From Streptomyces sp. SAI-135 (GTDB taxonomy: Bacteria; Actinomycetota; Actinomycetes; Streptomycetales; Streptomycetaceae), in the NCBI RefSeq assembly GCF_029893805.1, contig NZ_JARXYP010000002.1, positions 124,001-188,000 of the forward strand: DNA of 64,000 nt, given 5' to 3'. Position numbers and translations under genes: made by a program. A model generated the notes under the pieces. The model ran no database searches. It was not told where the DNA came from and was given only the letters and a program-made list of their open reading frames with translations. Below, piece after piece: positions 37,492 to 49,512 of this stretch. Within the stretch, counting starts at the first letter, position 1; each line of letters opens with the position of its first letter.

Positions 37492-40400
37492 GCGGCGCTG
37501 CGCGCGTACGACAACGGGATGCGCTCGGGTCGCGTCGCGCGGGTCAGCGGGGGCCGCACCCGCGTGTCGTCCCGTAGGCGGGCCGCCAGCCGGGCGACCG
37601 TCGGCGCCTCCAGCACGGCGCGGATGGGGACCTCCACGCCCAGTTCGGCACGGATACGGCCGACCAGCCGGGTGGCCGACAGGGAGTGTCCTCCCGATGC
37701 GAAGAAGTCGTCGTCCACGCCGACCCGGGGAAGCTCCAGCACCTCGGCGAAGAGGCCTGCCAGCACGTCCTCACCTCGGGTGCGCGGAGCCCGGTACGTG
37801 GTGGTGGTGACTTCCGGCTCGGGGAGCGCTCGTCGATCCAGCTTTCCGCTCGGGGTCAAGGGGAAGCGGTCCACGAGCACCACGGCGGAGGGCACCATGT
37901 AGGAGGGCAGGCGGGTCTCGGCGAACGCCCGTATGTCCTGAGAGGACGTCTCACCGCTGGGAATCACGTAGGCCACCACGCGGTACCCAGCCCCGCCGCC
38001 GATGGCGATGACCACGACCTGGCCGACGGCCGGGTGCTCGGCCAGGGCCGCCTCCACCTCGGCCGGCTCCATGCGGAAGCCGCGCACCTTCACCTGCGCG
38101 TCGACACGTCCGGCGTACTCCAGTTGCCCGTCCGCGTTGTGCCGGCCCAGGTCGCCCGTGCGGTACATGCGGGATCCCGGCGGGCCGAACGGGTCCGGTA
38201 CGAACCGCTCCGCGGTCAGGTCCGGCCGACCGGCATATCCCCGGCCCATGCACGCGCCCGCGACGTACAGTTCGCCGCGCACGCCCCGTGGCACAGGAGC
38301 GAGTCCCGGCCCGAGGACGTACACCCGTACATTGCCGAGGGGCACCCCGATCGGCACACCGGACTCGGCGGGGAGGTCGCGGCTGTCCGGCACGGTGAAC
38401 GTGGTGGCGTAGAACGTCTCGCTCTGTCCGTAGGCGTTGACGACGTGGGCGCCGGGCAGCACGTCCCGGGCCCTATCGGCGAGCCCGACGGAGAGGCCCT
38501 CGCCCGCGAACACGACCGCGTCTGCAGTGACGCGGCCCTCCAGGCGTTCAGCCAGCTCTGCGAACGCGGACGGCACCGTGCTGAGCACACTGCCGTCCCA
38601 GCGCTCCCGCTCGCCCAGCACCAGCACGTCGCGGACCACCTCCACGGTGCCGCCCGTGCTCAGGGTGGTGAACATCTCGAACACTGACACGTCGAAGGAG
38701 ATCGACGTGCCGGCCAGCGTGCGGCCGCCCGGCGCTGTGCCCACGCTGTCGACCAAGCCGGCCACGCCGTTGACGACATTGCCGTGGGTGATCACCACGC
38801 CCTTCGGAGTGCCGCTCGACCCCGACGTGTACATCAGGTAGGCCGCGTTGTCCGGTCGTGTGCGGCGCCCGGGATTGCTGTCCACCGACTCGGGGAGCGT
38901 TTCGACCAGGAGCCTCGGGATCTCCGGGCACGGCAGGGTCTCCGAGGCCGTCCCGTCCGTGAGGATCAGCAACGGTCGGGCGTCGGACAGGATGTGGTCG
39001 AGCCGGGCCCGGGGGAATTCAGGGTCGAGCGGGAGATAGGCCGCGCCGGACTTCAACACTCCGAGGATCACCACGACCAGCTCTGCCGATCGCGGGAGTG
39101 CCACCGCGACCACGGACTCGGGGCCGGCACCGCGGTCGATCAGGGCATGGGCCAGCTTGTTCGCCCTGGTTTCGAGTTCCTGGTAGGTCAGGGAATTTCG
39201 CTCGTCGGTGACCGCGGTCGCCTCGGGCGTTAGACGGGCCTGACGTGCCGCCAGGTCGGGCACGGTCAGCTCGGGCAACGGCACGGACGTGTCGTTGAAC
39301 GCGCGCACCAGAACGTCGCGCTCCCCTGGCAGCAAAAGGTCCAGGTCTGCCAACCGGGTGCCGGGCTCGGCGGTGAGCCTGCGAAGCACATGCGCAAACC
39401 GCGCGGCGAGATCCTCCACCGCATCCTGGCTGATCAGGTTCTGCTGGTACTGGAAATGCAGGCGCAGGTACGGGTCGGCCGCAGCGATCACCGTGAGCGG
39501 GTAGTGGGTGACGGTGAACGGGCGGATACCGGTGACCCGGACCCCCGCAGCCATGTGGGCGTCGTTGATCCCCGCCCGGTCGACGGGGTAGGACTCATAG
39601 GCGACCAGGGTGTCGAACAGGACGTCCAGCCCGGCCAGCCGGTGCAGATCGGTGAGCCCGTGATGGTGGTGTTCGAGCAGTACGGTCTGCTGTTGCTGCA
39701 GGCCGGTCACCAGGTCGGCGACGGTGTCCGAAGGAGTGAACCGTACCCGGGTGGGCACGGTGTTGACGAAGAGCCCGACCATGGTGTCGGATCCGGGAAC
39801 CTCGGGAGGCCGGCCCGACACGGTGGTGCCGAACACGACGTCCTGGCGCCCCGTGAGCTGGGCGAGCAGCAGCCCCCATGCCCCCTGGAGCAGGGTGTTG
39901 ACCGTGACGCCGAGTTCGGCGGCACGCCGTGACGCCACGATCGCGTCCTCGACGGACAGTGGCACGTCGTGCCGCCCGATCCGTCCGTCCGGGCCGGGGG
40001 TGGTCGCCGGAGCCGTCAGCGCGGGGGCGAGCAGGCAGGGCTCCTCGATACCGTCGAGTGCGTGGCCCCACGCCCGAGTCGAAGCCTCCTGGTCCCTCCC
40101 GGACAGCCATGCGAGGAACTGCCGGAAGTCACGCGGCCTGGGCAGCACGGCCGGGTCACCCGATGTGGCGTAGAGGCGTATCAGCTCGGTCATCAGTACC
40201 GGCAGCGACCAGCCGTCGAACAGGAGATGGTGCGAGGTGAAGACGAGTTCGGCACGGTCAGGGCCCGTACGGATCAGGGTCAGCCGCAGCAGGGGCGGGG
40301 TGTCCAGGGCGAAGTGATGGTCCAGGTCCTCGGTGAGGAACCGGTCGAGTGCCAGGGAGATCTCGTCGTCGTGCAGGCTGCTCAGGTCGATCTCCTGCCA

Positions 40401-43400
40401 GGGCAGCACGACTCCGTCGACGACGAGTTGCACCGGTTCGCCGTCGTCCGCGGTAAGGAATGCGGTACGGAGGCTCGTGTGTCGGTCCAGTAGTGCCTGA
40501 CCGGCCGCGCGCATGCGGTCTGCTTCGACGTTCCCACCGAGGTGGAGGACCAACTGGACCTGGTAGGCGTCGAACGAGGATCCGGCGAGCGCGGCGTGGT
40601 ACAGCAACCCTGACTGGAGCGGGGTCAGTGGCCATACGTCGGCGAGACCGGGGTAGCGCTCCTCCCACCGCTCGATGTCGCGTTGGTCGACCTTGACCAG
40701 CGGCAGGTCTGAGGGGGTGAGTCCGCCCGCTCCGGGGGTCGTGACATGCCGAGCGAGCCCTTCCAGCGCGGCACGCCATGAGTCCGCCAGTTCGCGCACC
40801 TCCGACGCGGACAGGACACCCGTGGGGAAGCTGAGGACCGCGGACAACCGGGGCTCCTCCCCCGTCACGGCCACCGACACATCCAGGGCCGACATCACAG
40901 GAAGGTTCGGGGCAGGCCACGCTTGTAGCCCGCCCCCCTCGGGAGCCGGGGCCCACGCGCCGTCACTCGTGTCGGAGCCGGCCTCGGACACGAGGTCGCC
41001 CAGGTAGTTGAAGGTGATCTGGCCCATCGGCAGACCAGCAAGCACCTCAGCCGTATCCGGATTCAAGAACCGCAACAACCCATACCCAAGCCCCTTGTCC
41101 GGCACCGCCGCCAACTGCTCCTTGACCGACTTCACCAACCCCCCGGCAGCCCCACCCCCGGCCACCACCTCACCCACATCGAACCCACCTACCTCCAACC
41201 GAACCGGGAACATACTCGTGAACCACCCCACCGACCGCGAAAGATCCGCACCCGGCACCACCTGTTCCTCCCGCCCATGCCCCTCCAACCGCAACACAAC
41301 CGAACCGTCCCCACCTCCCCTCCAGCCCCGAACCGCCACCACCAACCCGGCCACCAACCCATCAGCCACCCCGCACCGATACGCACCCGGCAACCCACGC
41401 ACCAACGCATCCGTCACACCAACCGAAAACTCCACCCGCACCGAATCCACCGTGGACATCACATCCACCACCGGATCGACCGCCCGCCGCCCCACCAACA
41501 CATCCGGACCCGCCAACACCCCCCGCCACCACTCCAGCTCCCCCAACCGCTCGTCAGACAACGCCTCCTGAACCAACGCATGCGACCACCGACGCACCGA
41601 CGTACCCCCCACCGGCAACACCGGCACACCACCACCCCGCACCACACCCCACGCCAACGCCAGATCCCCCAACAACACCCGCCACGACACCCCGTCCACC
41701 ACCAAGTGATGCACCACCACCAACAGACAACCGGGGGCGGGGAACCACAGCATCCGAACCATCACGCCCGAGACGGGGTCCAGTTCGGCAGCAAGGGAGC
41801 GGGCTTCCTCGTCCAGCAGACGGGTCCATGCGGTTCCAGAGGGCATGCCGGCCCAGTCGGAGCGCCGGAGGATGTCGGTGACATCGGTGGGCAAACCGGT
41901 CACCAAACCGGCGTCGGGCCCCGGGATGAGGCGGGATCTCAGCACGGAGTGGTGGTCCAGTACGGCGGAGACGGTCGCGGTCAGCCTGGCCTCGTCCACA
42001 TCGTGCGGCAGTGTCAGCAGCATGCTCTGCGCGAACGCCGAGGAGTCGCCGCCTAGCCCGAGGACGTACCGTGCGATCGGCGGGAGCGGCATCCATCCGG
42101 TGTCGCCGCCGGGAAGCTCGGCCAGGACCGGCCCCTGGTCCTCGGTGGCCGCGGCCTCGGCGAGACGGCCGACCGTCCGGCATTCGAAGACCTGCCGTGC
42201 GTCGACCCTGATCCCGGCCGCGCGTGCCTGGACCGTGACCTGGATGGAGCGGATGCTGTCGCCGCCGAGGGCGAAGAAGTCGTCGTCGACACCGACCCGG
42301 TCCAGCCCCAGGACCTCGGAGTAGATGGCGGCCAGGATCTCCTCGACCGCCGAAGCGGGTGCCCGATAGGTGCGCGAAGAGGTACCCGGAACGGGCAGGG
42401 CGGCGACGTCCACCTCACCGGACGCGGTCACCGGCAACCGATCCAGCACGACGATCGTCGAGGGCATCATGGGCTCCGGGAGCCGGCGGGCCACGAACGA
42501 CCGCAGATCCGCCACCGAGATGCCAGCGGTCAGGTCGATGTCCGGCTCACCGGCCGCCGCGATATCCGCGACCACGTATCCCACCAGTCGCCAGTCGCCG
42601 GGCTGGTCCTCCCGAACGCGTACAACGGCTTCGGTGACGCCGGGGTAGGCGAGCAGCGCGGCCTCCACCTCAGCCGGCTCGACCCACATGCCGTCCACAC
42701 GGACCCGCCTGCCGGTCCTGCCGACGAACTCCAGAGTCCCGGCCGCGTTCCGTCGTGCCAGGTCACCGGTGCGGTACATCCGCGTCCCGGGTGGACCGAA
42801 CGGGTCCGGCACGAATCGCTCGGCGGTCAGGCCGGAGGTGCCCTGGTACCCGCGTGCGAGACAGGCACCGGCGACGTACACCTCGCCCACGGAGCCCGGG
42901 GGCAGCGGGGCGAGACCCGGTCCGAGGACGTGCACCCGGGCCGCACCGGTCGAGGCGCCGTCGGCCGTGGTGCGTACGATCGCCGCCTCGTAGCCGTAAA
43001 GGCTGGCCAGGGTGGTGCCGGGCAGCTGGGCGGTCCACTCGGTGAGCCTCTCCGGTTCCGGCCGTTCACCGGCCAGGAACACGGTGCGCGGCCTGGATGT
43101 GCCGAGCCCGCCGAGGCGCTGCGCGGCGTGCACCAGCTCGTCGAAGAACGGCGGTTCGGCGGTGAGCACTGTCACGGCCTCGCTCGCAATGAGTTTCCCC
43201 AGGGCTTCAGGGGAGCGTGACACCGTGTCAGGGACCGCCACCGCGCGGGCCCCGTGCACGAGGGCGCCGAACACCTCCCACACTCCGGTGTCGGACGCGG
43301 GCTCGTGGCACCATGCCCACACGTCGTCCCGGTCGGGCCGGGTGTCCCCGCTCCGGGCCGTGAACGACGACAGCAGCGTCCGATGGGTCAGGCCGACCCC

Positions 43401-46400
43401 GCGCGGGTGTCCGTCCGGGCCGGACACGTACAGCAGGAAGGCCAGTCCGTCGGGCAGCGCGCGGTCCGGGACAGGGGCCCCTGCCTGCCCGTCGACGGCT
43501 GACGGGATGAGGAGCCGCGGAACATCGGTGTCGGGCAGCGCTTGTGCGCTCGGCTCATCGGTGAGCACCAGGCGGGGCGCCGCGTCGGACAGTATGTGCC
43601 CCATGCGGTCGGCGGGCTGGGCGAGGTCGACCTGCAGGCAGGTGCCGGCGGCCTTGAGCACCGCCAGTGTGGCCACGGCCCACTGCGGCGAACGCGGCAC
43701 AGCGATCGCCACGACCGTCTCCGGGCCCACGCCCCTGTCGACGAGATCGCGAGCCAGCCGGTCGGCGCGGGCATTCAGCTCACGGTAGGAGAGCTCCATC
43801 TGGCCCTGGACCACAGCCACGGCTTCGGGGGTAGCGGTGGCCCAGCGGAGGATTTCTCCGCTGATCGTGCCGTTCGGCACTGGTACGTCGACGGCCGCGT
43901 GGCCGGCACGTTCGGCGGATGTGCGGACCTCGACAGCACCCACCGGCCGCGCTGGGTCGGTGACGACCTGCCGCAGCACTCGGACGTAGCGTTCCGCGAT
44001 AGCCTTGGCGCTCTCTCGCTCGAACAGGTCATCGGCATACTCGATCCCGCCGCGCAGTCCCCGCCCCTCGGGGTCCGGGCTCAGGTGGAACAGCAGATCG
44101 AACTTGGCGGTTCCGGTGGACGCGAAGGTCCATCGCGCGGGCACCCCGTCTAAGTCGAAGCCGGGCAGCACGTCCTGCCAGGCGAACATCACCTGGAACA
44201 AGGGGTGGTGGCTCAACGAGCGCTCGGGGTTGAGTACTTCGACGAGACGGTCGAACGGCGCCTCCTGGTTGTCGTAGGCGGCCAGGGCCTTCGCACCGAC
44301 CTGCTCCAGGACACTCTCGAACGGCTGGTGTCCGGACAGCCTCACGCGCAACACCCAGGTGTTCACGAAGAAACCGACCAGGTCCGCCAGTGCCTCGTCG
44401 GTGCGTCCCGCAATGGGCGAACCAATGGCGAGGTCGTCTCCACAGCCCATCTGGTAGAGAAGTACGGCGACCGCGGCCTGGTGGACGATTGACGGGGTGA
44501 CGCCGTGAGCATGGGCCATCTCCGCCACCCGGGCGTGGAGTTCGGGCTCTACGGCGAAGCCGACGAAGCCGCCTCGGTGGCTGGCCACCGCTGGGCGCGG
44601 GCGGTCCGTCGGCAGCCGTATCGGCTGGGGCACTCCCGCGAGCTCGGTCCGCCAGTACTCCAGCTGGCGGTTCAGCACTCCATCTCCGTCAGGTCCGTGG
44701 GAGAGTAGTTGCTGTTGCCACAGTGTGTAGTCGGCGTACTGAACCGGTAGGTCCGCCCAGTCGGGGGCATGGCCGTGCAACCGGGCCCGGTACGCCTCGG
44801 CCAGGTCCCGGCCCAAAGGCAGTATGGATTCGCCGTCGCCCGCGATGTGGTGCAGGACCAGGACCAGGACGTGCTCCTCGGCGGAGAGGCGCAGGAGGTC
44901 GGCGCGTACCGGCAGATCACGGGTGAGATCGAACAGTCGCGAGGCCGAGTGGTGTACCGCGGCCTCGAGCTCGTCCTCCCTCACGGGCACCACGGGTATG
45001 TCGATCAGCGTCTCCGCCGTGGGAAGGACACGCTGGTAGGGAACTCCGAGGTCGTCTTCGGCGATGAGCGTCCGCAGCGACTCGTGGCGTGCCATGACGT
45101 CACGGAGAGCGGCGGAGAGCGCGACCTCGTCCAGCGGGCCGGCCAGCCGGAACACTGCGGGAATGTTGTAAACCGCCGAAGGCTCTTCGAACCGGTGCAG
45201 GAACCACAGCCTCTGCTGGGCGTAGGAAAGGGGCACGCGTGCCGGGCGGGCCGTCGCTCGAAGTTGCGGTCGCGCGGGACCTTCGGTCTCCAACCATCCG
45301 GCAATGTCGGCGACGGTGGGGCTGGAGAACACCACCCCGATGGAGATCTCGGCCCCCAGTTCGGCCCGGATGCGATTGACGAGCCGGGTGACGAGCAGGG
45401 AATGCCCGCCGAGCAGGAAGAAGTTGTCGTCGATGCCGACCTCGTGCACGCCGGTCAGCTCAGAGAACAGGCGCACCAGGGTTGCCTCCCGCGGCGTGCG
45501 CGGCGCCCGGTACGGCTTGTGGGCGAGGTCCGGGGGAGGCAGGGCGGCCCGGTCCAGTTTTCCGTTGGTGGTCACCGGCAGCCGGTCCAGTACGACGAAG
45601 ACCGCGGGGATCATGAACTCCGGCAGCCGGTCCGCGAGGAACGTCCGCAGGTCGTCGGAGGTCAGCGATTCTGCCCCGTCCGCGTAGGCCACCAGTTGCT
45701 TGCCGCCGCCGACTCCCGGATTCTCACGGGCGACGACCACGGCGTGAGAAACGCCGGGATGGTTCAGAAGAGTTCCGGCGATCTCACCCGGCTCGATCCG
45801 GAAGCCACGGATCTTGACCTGGTCATCGGTTCGGCTGACGAAGACCAGCTCGGTGTCCTCCGTCCAGATGACAACATCCCCGGTCCGGTACATCCGCTCG
45901 CCGGCCTGCCCGTACGGGCAGGCCACGAAGCGTTCCGCGGTGAGCGCGCCCCGGCCGAGGTAGCCGCGTGCGAGGCCTGAGCCCGCCAGGTACAGCTCGC
46001 CCGAACTCCCCGGAGGGACCGGTCGCAGCGCCTCATCGAGCACGTAGACGCGCATGTTGTCCATGGGCCGGCCGATCGGTATGTCGTGCCCCGTCTCCTC
46101 GCCCGTCCCGACGGGATGGCAGGTCGCGTAGACCGTCGTCTCGGTCGGCCCGTAGACATGGACGAACGTGGTCGCCGGGCAGGCACGCACGGCGGTCCGG
46201 ACTGCCGTCGGGTTGACCCGCTCACCGCCCGTCCACACCTGCGTCAGTCCGGTGAAGCACCGTGGATCCTGCTCGGCCAGGAGGTTGAAGAGAGCAGTCG
46301 TCACGAAGAGGGCTGACAGTCCTTCACCACTGACGAGGTCGGCGAGTGCCGCTCCGTCAAGGTCTCCGCTCGGAGCCACGACGACACGGCCACCATGAAC

Positions 46401-48425
46401 TAGCGGAACCCAGATCTCGTATGTCGACGCGTCGAAAACGTGGGGTGAGCGGAGCAGTACCCGCTCGTGACCGGACTGCCACCGCTCGTCCAGCACAAGA
46501 TCGACGATGTTGCGGTGCGTAACTGCTATCCCCTTCGGCACACCCGTCGAGCCGGACGTATACATGACGTAGGCCAGCCGGTCCCCCTGCACGTCGCCGG
46601 AGACACCACGATCCGGCAGGGATCGCATTCGGTCCAACAGCATCGATGGGCAGGTTTCGGAGCCCACTACATCGGCGTGCTCGCTGGACGTGAGCGCCAG
46701 TACGGGGCGTGCCTCCCGGAGGATGCTCTCCACCCGGCTGGCCGGGTAGCCAGGGTCGATCGGCAGGTAGGCGCCGCCAGCCTTGAGCACAGCGAGCAGC
46801 GCCACGACCAGCTCTGACGACCTGGGCATGACGACCGCCACGAGCGATTCCCCACCGACGCCGCGGCGTTGCAGTTCGGCGCCGAGGCGGTCGGCGCGGG
46901 CCTCCAGTTCGCGGTAGGTCAGCGACGTCCCGCCGTCGACGATGGCGATCGCGTCGGGAGTGGCGAGGACCTGACGGTGCACCAGGTTTGGGAGGGAGGA
47001 AGGAGAGGTCGGTCGGTGAGTGTCGTTGACCTCGGCCGTCTGGAGGTCGCGGTGCTCGGGGCGTATCACGTCGAACTGCCCAATGGGCAGGTCGGGGCGG
47101 GCGACAACGGCTCTGATGAAGTCGACCAATTCCTCGACCAGTAGTCGCAGTTCGGCCGCACTGTACTGCGATCCGGGTGCGTCCATACGGATGTTCAGGG
47201 CCCCGTCCTGATGCCCGTCCTGGTATGTCGAGATGGTGAGCTCCTCGACGGTGCCCCACGGACCACTGTTGAGGTGCGCCCGGCTGCCGGCGAAGTCGAG
47301 CGCCGAGATGTACGGGATCACGTTGACAAGCACGCCGAACGGACTTCGCACGCCCCCGACAGCACCGACGGAGCGCTGGATGTCGGAGCGATGGTGCAGT
47401 GCGTGGGCGAACACGATGCGGCGCTCCGCCGTAATGTCCGCGACGATCTCGGCGAAGGTCGAGGACACGGGAACCCTGCCCCGCATGGGCACCATGTTCA
47501 CCGTCAGGCCGGGAACGCGCTGCACGGCCTCGTCCCGATTCTTGGTACTGAGCGAGAGCAGCAGTTCAGGCAGGCCACATCGTCGTCCGAGGTAGGCGGT
47601 CACGGCAGCGGCAAGCAACGCCGGCATTCGCACGCCCAGGCTGGCCGCCGTCTCCTCCCACCGCGACACCTCGTTCGCGGGGACCGAGACCACGCGGCTG
47701 ACCACGCCGATCGCGTCGGTCAGCTCGACCCAGCGGTCGGCTGGCTCGTTCCGCTCGTCGAGACCGGGTCCCAGCAGTCGCGTCATGCCGGTCCCGGGGG
47801 CGGGCAGGCGAGCCGGCGGAGTGTCCCCGGCCAGGTAGTCCTTCCAGAAGCGTGCGTCCTCGCGGTACTTGGCCGAGTTCTGGTAGCGCAGATCCGCATC
47901 CACGATCGTCTCGGCGCCGTTGAACCGTGGCTCGGGTACGGGTCGGCCGCCCACCAGGGCTGTGTAGATTTCCGCCGTTCGGGTGGACAGCAAAGTGACT
48001 ACGCCGAACCCGTCGGTCGCCACGTGGTGGAACACCTGGAAAAGGAGATGACGCGTCGGGGAAAGGCGGACGATGCCGACCCGGTAGAGAAGATCGTGTT
48101 CGAGGTCGAAGGGCTTGGCGATCACGTCGGCAAGCAGGGAGCGCGCGGCCGTCTCCGGATCGGGTTCGGCGCCGACATCGAACGAGAACAGAGACAACCG
48201 ATCGGGCGATCCGATCACCTGCCGGAGACCATCCTCATGCTCCACGAAATTGATGAGGGTGGCGTCGGCCTCTCGGAACACCTGTCGGATCGCTATGCAG
48301 AGAATCTCCACATTGATGTCACCGACAATTTCCCAGATCATCGCCGCATTGTTGGAGAACTGGGGCGCCATTTTCTGGTTGATCCAAAGTCCCTGTTGCG
48401 CCGACGACACACCAAACGAACGCAA
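37413..48425 (-). CDS. NRPS, modules 1-3: C-A-T / C-A(inactive)-T-E / C-A-T, ending in a frameshifted C domain
   Basis: 3670 residues. It starts with TTG 48425 (GGGAG seven bases upstream; no better start). Module 1: starter-position C (HHVATDG, residues 133-139), A (YTSGSTG near 623), T ([10 protein letters not shown] near 1005). Module 2: C (HHIAGDG near 1192), a ruined A domain, T (GGDSIRSIQ near 2056) and E ([11 protein letters not shown] near 2242). In that A domain [13 protein letters not shown] replaces YTSGSTGxPKG, LYGYEA replaces YGPTE, and TASGEVD replaces NGKVD (about 2000), so the catalytic Lys is lost. Module 3: C (HHLLFDGW near 2733), A (near 3205) and T (near 3579). A1 code DAYVWGVVY(K), unassigned; A3 code DVFSVAAYA(K), piperazate-like. 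The last 30 residues are out of frame. Confidence 0.92.
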   Translation of the reverse strand: MRSFGVSSAQQGLWINQKMAPQFSNNAAMIWEIVGDINVEILCIAIRQVFREADATLINFVEHEDGLRQVIGSPDRLSLFSFDVGAEPDPETAARSLLADVIAKPFDLEHDLLYRVGIVRLSPTRHLLFQVFHHVATDGFGVVTLLSTRTAEIYTALVGGRPVPEPRFNGAETIVDADLRYQNSAKYREDARFWKDYLAGDTPPARLPAPGTGMTRLLGPGLDERNEPADRWVELTDAIGVVSRVVSVPANEVSRWEETAASLGVRMPALLAAAVTAYLGRRCGLPELLLSLSTKNRDEAVQRVPGLTVNMVPMRGRVPVSSTFAEIVADITAERRIVFAHALHHRSDIQRSVGAVGGVRSPFGVLVNVIPYISALDFAGSRAHLNSGPWGTVEELTISTYQDGHQDGALNIRMDAPGSQYSAAELRLLVEELVDFIRAVVARPDLPIGQFDVIRPEHRDLQTAEVNDTHRPTSPSSLPNLVHRQVLATPDAIAIVDGGTSLTYRELEARADRLGAELQRRGVGGESLVAVVMPRSSELVVALLAVLKAGGAYLPIDPGYPASRVESILREARPVLALTSSEHADVVGSETCPSMLLDRMRSLPDRGVSGDVQGDRLAYVMYTSGSTGVPKGIAVTHRNIVDLVLDERWQSGHERVLLRSPHVFDASTYEIWVPLVHGGRVVVAPSGDLDGAALADLVSGEGLSALFVTTALFNLLAEQDPRCFTGLTQVWTGGERVNPTAVRTAVRACPATTFVHVYGPTETTVYATCHPVGTGEETGHDIPIGRPMDNMRVYVLDEALRPVPPGSSGELYLAGSGLARGYLGRGALTAERFVACPYGQAGERMYRTGDVVIWTEDTELVFVSRTDDQVKIRGFRIEPGEIAGTLLNHPGVSHAVVVARENPGVGGGKQLVAYADGAESLTSDDLRTFLADRLPEFMIPAVFVVLDRLPVTTNGKLDRAALPPPDLAHKPYRAPRTPREATLVRLFSELTGVHEVGIDDNFFLLGGHSLLVTRLVNRIRAELGAEISIGVVFSSPTVADIAGWLETEGPARPQLRATARPARVPLSYAQQRLWFLHRFEEPSAVYNIPAVFRLAGPLDEVALSAALRDVMARHESLRTLIAEDDLGVPYQRVLPTAETLIDIPVVPVREDELEAAVHHSASRLFDLTRDLPVRADLLRLSAEEHVLVLVLHHIAGDGESILPLGRDLAEAYRARLHGHAPDWADLPVQYADYTLWQQQLLSHGPDGDGVLNRQLEYWRTELAGVPQPIRLPTDRPRPAVASHRGGFVGFAVEPELHARVAEMAHAHGVTPSIVHQAAVAVLLYQMGCGDDLAIGSPIAGRTDEALADLVGFFVNTWVLRVRLSGHQPFESVLEQVGAKALAAYDNQEAPFDRLVEVLNPERSLSHHPLFQVMFAWQDVLPGFDLDGVPARWTFASTGTAKFDLLFHLSPDPEGRGLRGGIEYADDLFERESAKAIAERYVRVLRQVVTDPARPVGAVEVRTSAERAGHAAVDVPVPNGTISGEILRWATATPEAVAVVQGQMELSYRELNARADRLARDLVDRGVGPETVVAIAVPRSPQWAVATLAVLKAAGTCLQVDLAQPADRMGHILSDAAPRLVLTDEPSAQALPDTDVPRLLIPSAVDGQAGAPVPDRALPDGLAFLLYVSGPDGHPRGVGLTHRTLLSSFTARSGDTRPDRDDVWAWCHEPASDTGVWEVFGALVHGARAVAVPDTVSRSPEALGKLIASEAVTVLTAEPPFFDELVHAAQRLGGLGTSRPRTVFLAGERPEPERLTEWTAQLPGTTLASLYGYEAAIVRTTADGASTGAARVHVLGPGLAPLPPGSVGEVYVAGACLARGYQGTSGLTAERFVPDPFGPPGTRMYRTGDLARRNAAGTLEFVGRTGRRVRVDGMWVEPAEVEAALLAYPGVTEAVVRVREDQPGDWRLVGYVVADIAAAGEPDIDLTAGISVADLRSFVARRLPEPMMPSTIVVLDRLPVTASGEVDVAALPVPGTSSRTYRAPASAVEEILAAIYSEVLGLDRVGVDDDFFALGGDSIRSIQVTVQARAAGIRVDARQVFECRTVGRLAEAAATEDQGPVLAELPGGDTGWMPLPPIARYVLGLGGDSSAFAQSMLLTLPHDVDEARLTATVSAVLDHHSVLRSRLIPGPDAGLVTGLPTDVTDILRRSDWAGMPSGTAWTRLLDEEARSLAAELDPVSGVMVRMLWFPAPGCLLVVVHHLVVDGVSWRVLLGDLALAWGVVRGGGVPVLPVGGTSVRRWSHALVQEALSDERLGELEWWRGVLAGPDVLVGRRAVDPVVDVMSTVDSVRVEFSVGVTDALVRGLPGAYRCGVADGLVAGLVVAVRGWRGGGDGSVVLRLEGHGREEQVVPGADLSRSVGWFTSMFPVRLEVGGFDVGEVVAGGGAAGGLVKSVKEQLAAVPDKGLGYGLLRFLNPDTAEVLAGLPMGQITFNYLGDLVSEAGSDTSDGAWAPAPEGGGLQAWPAPNLPVMSALDVSVAVTGEEPRLSAVLSFPTGVLSASEVRELADSWRAALEGLARHVTTPGAGGLTPSDLPLVKVDQRDIERWEERYPGLADVWPLTPLQSGLLYHAALAGSSFDAYQVQLVLHLGGNVEADRMRAAGQALLDRHTSLRTAFLTADDGEPVQLVVDGVVLPWQEIDLSSLHDDEISLALDRFLTEDLDHHFALDTPPLLRLTLIRTGPDRAELVFTSHHLLFDGWSLPVLMTELIRLYATSGDPAVLPRPRDFRQFLAWLSGRDQEASTRAWGHALDGIEEPCLLAPALTAPATTPGPDGRIGRHDVPLSVEDAIVASRRAAELGVTVNTLLQGAWGLLLAQLTGRQDVVFGTTVSGRPPEVPGSDTMVGLFVNTVPTRVRFTPSDTVADLVTGLQQQQTVLLEHHHHGLTDLHRLAGLDVLFDTLVAYESYPVDRAGINDAHMAAGVRVTGIRPFTVTHYPLTVIAAADPYLRLHFQYQQNLISQDAVEDLAARFAHVLRRLTAEPGTRLADLDLLLPGERDVLVRAFNDTSVPLPELTVPDLAARQARLTPEATAVTDERNSLTYQELETRANKLAHALIDRGAGPESVVAVALPRSAELVVVILGVLKSGAAYLPLDPEFPRARLDHILSDARPLLILTDGTASETLPCPEIPRLLVETLPESVDSNPGRRTRPDNAAYLMYTSGSSGTPKGVVITHGNVVNGVAGLVDSVGTAPGGRTLAGTSISFDVSVFEMFTTLSTGGTVEVVRDVLVLGERERWDGSVLSTVPSAFAELAERLEGRVTADAVVFAGEGLSVGLADRARDVLPGAHVVNAYGQSETFYATTFTVPDSRDLPAESGVPIGVPLGNVRVYVLGPGLAPVPRGVRGELYVAGACMGRGYAGRPDLTAERFVPDPFGPPGSRMYRTGDLGRHNADGQLEYAGRVDAQVKVRGFRMEPAEVEAALAEHPAVGQVVVIAIGGGAGYRVVAYVIPSGETSSQDIRAFAETRLPSYMVPSAVVLVDRFPLTPSGKLDRRALPEPEVTTTTYRAPRTRGEDVLAGLFAEVLELPRVGVDDDFFASGGHSLSATRLVGRIRAELGVEVPIRAVLEAPTVARLAARLRDDTRVRPPLTRATRPERIPLSYARSAACGSSTASKGPPPPTTYPWRSGCTAP
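40630..41736. repeat. Copy 2 of the duplicated E-domain DNA (module 2)
   Basis: Partner of 32891-33988, with blocks 40630-40906 and 40999-41736. The copies lie 7.7 kb apart in direct orientation within the same synthetase, so recombination between them could delete or duplicate two modules. Near identity at the DNA level, against the diverged rest of modules 2 and 4, points to gene conversion. Confidence 0.85.
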
Positions 48426-48549
48426 GGTATCGCTCCCTCATCAAGGCCCGAATCCCGAACCGAAACGGATGTGTGCATTTTCTACACTCATCCCTCCGTG
48501 ACTGGACCGTCAAGAGGGAACTCATGAAATGCGGCCGGGGTACTCAATT

Positions 48550-48569
48550 CTGTCCCGGCGACAGGACAG
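48550..48569. promoter_or_regulatory. Cluster operator site 1, upstream of the NRPS genes
   Basis: CTGTCCCGGCGACAGGACAG, an inverted repeat CTGTCC-N8-GGACAG, lies 125 bp upstream of the NRPS start. It is one of five matching sites, each in a promoter gap of the cluster. The similarity with site 4 extends further on the plus strand (ATGATG, then ATACA). Confidence 0.7.
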
Positions 48570-48656
48570 TATGATGCCAATACAATTCACAGCCGAATGT
48601 CCCGAAGGAAATCCGACCGGGGCGTCCGGCGGCAGCTCACCGCCGGACGTCGACCG

Positions 48657-49151
48657 TCAAAACCCCTCTCCGTACCCGGTAGGAGTCACGACGAGTGGGG
48701 ATTCCAGGGCCTGAAGGTCATGGGGGGCGAGGATCACGGACCGGTCCAGCACACCCGCGTTGAAGAAGATCCTGCTCTGCTCCAAGAGGCGTACGTCCAT
48801 ACTCAGCGGGAGCCCGAAGATCGAGCCTACGGAAGGCAGTTCGCCGAAGTTGCACCCCGTCGCCTCTTTGAGTTCGTCCGCGCTCGCCATCCGCAGCCGC
48901 TTGGCGTCTAGGGCGTCGGCCAGCGCATCGAGATCGGCTCGCTGGTCACCGGGAAGCGAGTGGATGACAAGATCCTTTCCACCCTCACGGCGGTGCCGGC
49001 GCAGCAGGAGCGCCTTCGCCTGTTCGTGCAAGGCGGAGCCCACAACACGGCTGTATTCCTCAGCCGAGGCCGCCGTCGAGTGTTCGATCTCTTCGAACCG
49101 AACGTCATGTCTTGTGAAGTGATCAATGAGGCGGTGATGGGCCTCGTTCAT
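48657..49151 (-). CDS. YbaK/ProX-type aminoacyl-tRNA editing domain protein
   Basis: 164 residues, a single free-standing editing domain. These proteins hydrolyse wrongly charged aminoacyl-tRNAs, the best known being Cys-, Ala- or analogue-tRNA(Pro). The family pattern is visible: HSTAASAEEYSRVVG, QAKALLLRR with the conserved Lys, TGCNFGELPSVGSIFGLPL, and FFNAGVLDRSVIL near the end. The ATG at 49151 has AAGGA five bases upstream; the longer open frame is arginine-rich noise. Located between the NRPS promoter and the ETF gene, it may protect the host from mischarging by a noncanonical amino acid made in the pathway; that role is inference. Confidence 0.8.
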   Translation of the reverse strand: MNEAHHRLIDHFTRHDVRFEEIEHSTAASAEEYSRVVGSALHEQAKALLLRRHRREGGKDLVIHSLPGDQRADLDALADALDAKRLRMASADELKEATGCNFGELPSVGSIFGLPLSMDVRLLEQSRIFFNAGVLDRSVILAPHDLQALESPLVVTPTGYGEGF

Positions 49152-49180
49152 TCTGGTCCTTAGCAGTGCGACGAATAGAT

Positions 49181-49204
49181 GCGGCCCGGCCTTGGCCGGG
49201 CCGC
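49181..49204 (-). terminator. Short GC stem-loop upstream of the YbaK-type gene
   Basis: GCGGCCCGGCC and GGCCGGGCCGC are perfect inverted copies separated by TT. It lies between the stop of the 89-aa gene (49243) and the YbaK-type start (49151), so it may end or attenuate the ETF transcript. Confidence 0.45.
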
Positions 49205-49242
49205 CAACCTGGCGCAGCTTTGCATTCCCCCGAACGTCCCGC

Positions 49243-49512
49243 TCAGCGATCCACGTGAATCCCCACCTGACAGGGAACCGACGGAGGCCAGGCCTCGACC
49301 GAGACGGCCGGATCCGCTCTGACCGCCAGCACGTTGCGGACCAACTCCGCATGTTCCGGCCGGAGAATGAATTCGAATTGGACGTGGTGTCCCGGCTGGG
49401 TGTCCCCAAACTCAACGTGGAAAGAGATCTCTTGGTTGGCCGCTTGACATATCGTCAACGCGCCGTCGACGACGCCAGGAACGGAAATGGGGCGGCTGCC
49501 GCCGTTCCTCAT
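49243..49512 (-). CDS. 89-aa protein of unknown function coupled to the ETF gene
   Basis: The ATG at 49512 lies inside the stop of the EtfB-EtfA gene (ATGA), so translation is coupled. The protein (MRNGGSRPISVPGVVDGALT start) is strand-rich, with HVEFGDTQPGHHVQFEFIL and a helical stretch PEHAELVRNVLAVRADP. It contains one Cys and four His residues and no membrane segment. I do not recognise the family. The coupling suggests a partner or assembly factor for the flavoprotein or for the diiron protein upstream. Confidence 0.6.
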   Translation of the reverse strand: MRNGGSRPISVPGVVDGALTICQAANQEISFHVEFGDTQPGHHVQFEFILRPEHAELVRNVLAVRADPAVSVEAWPPSVPCQVGIHVDR

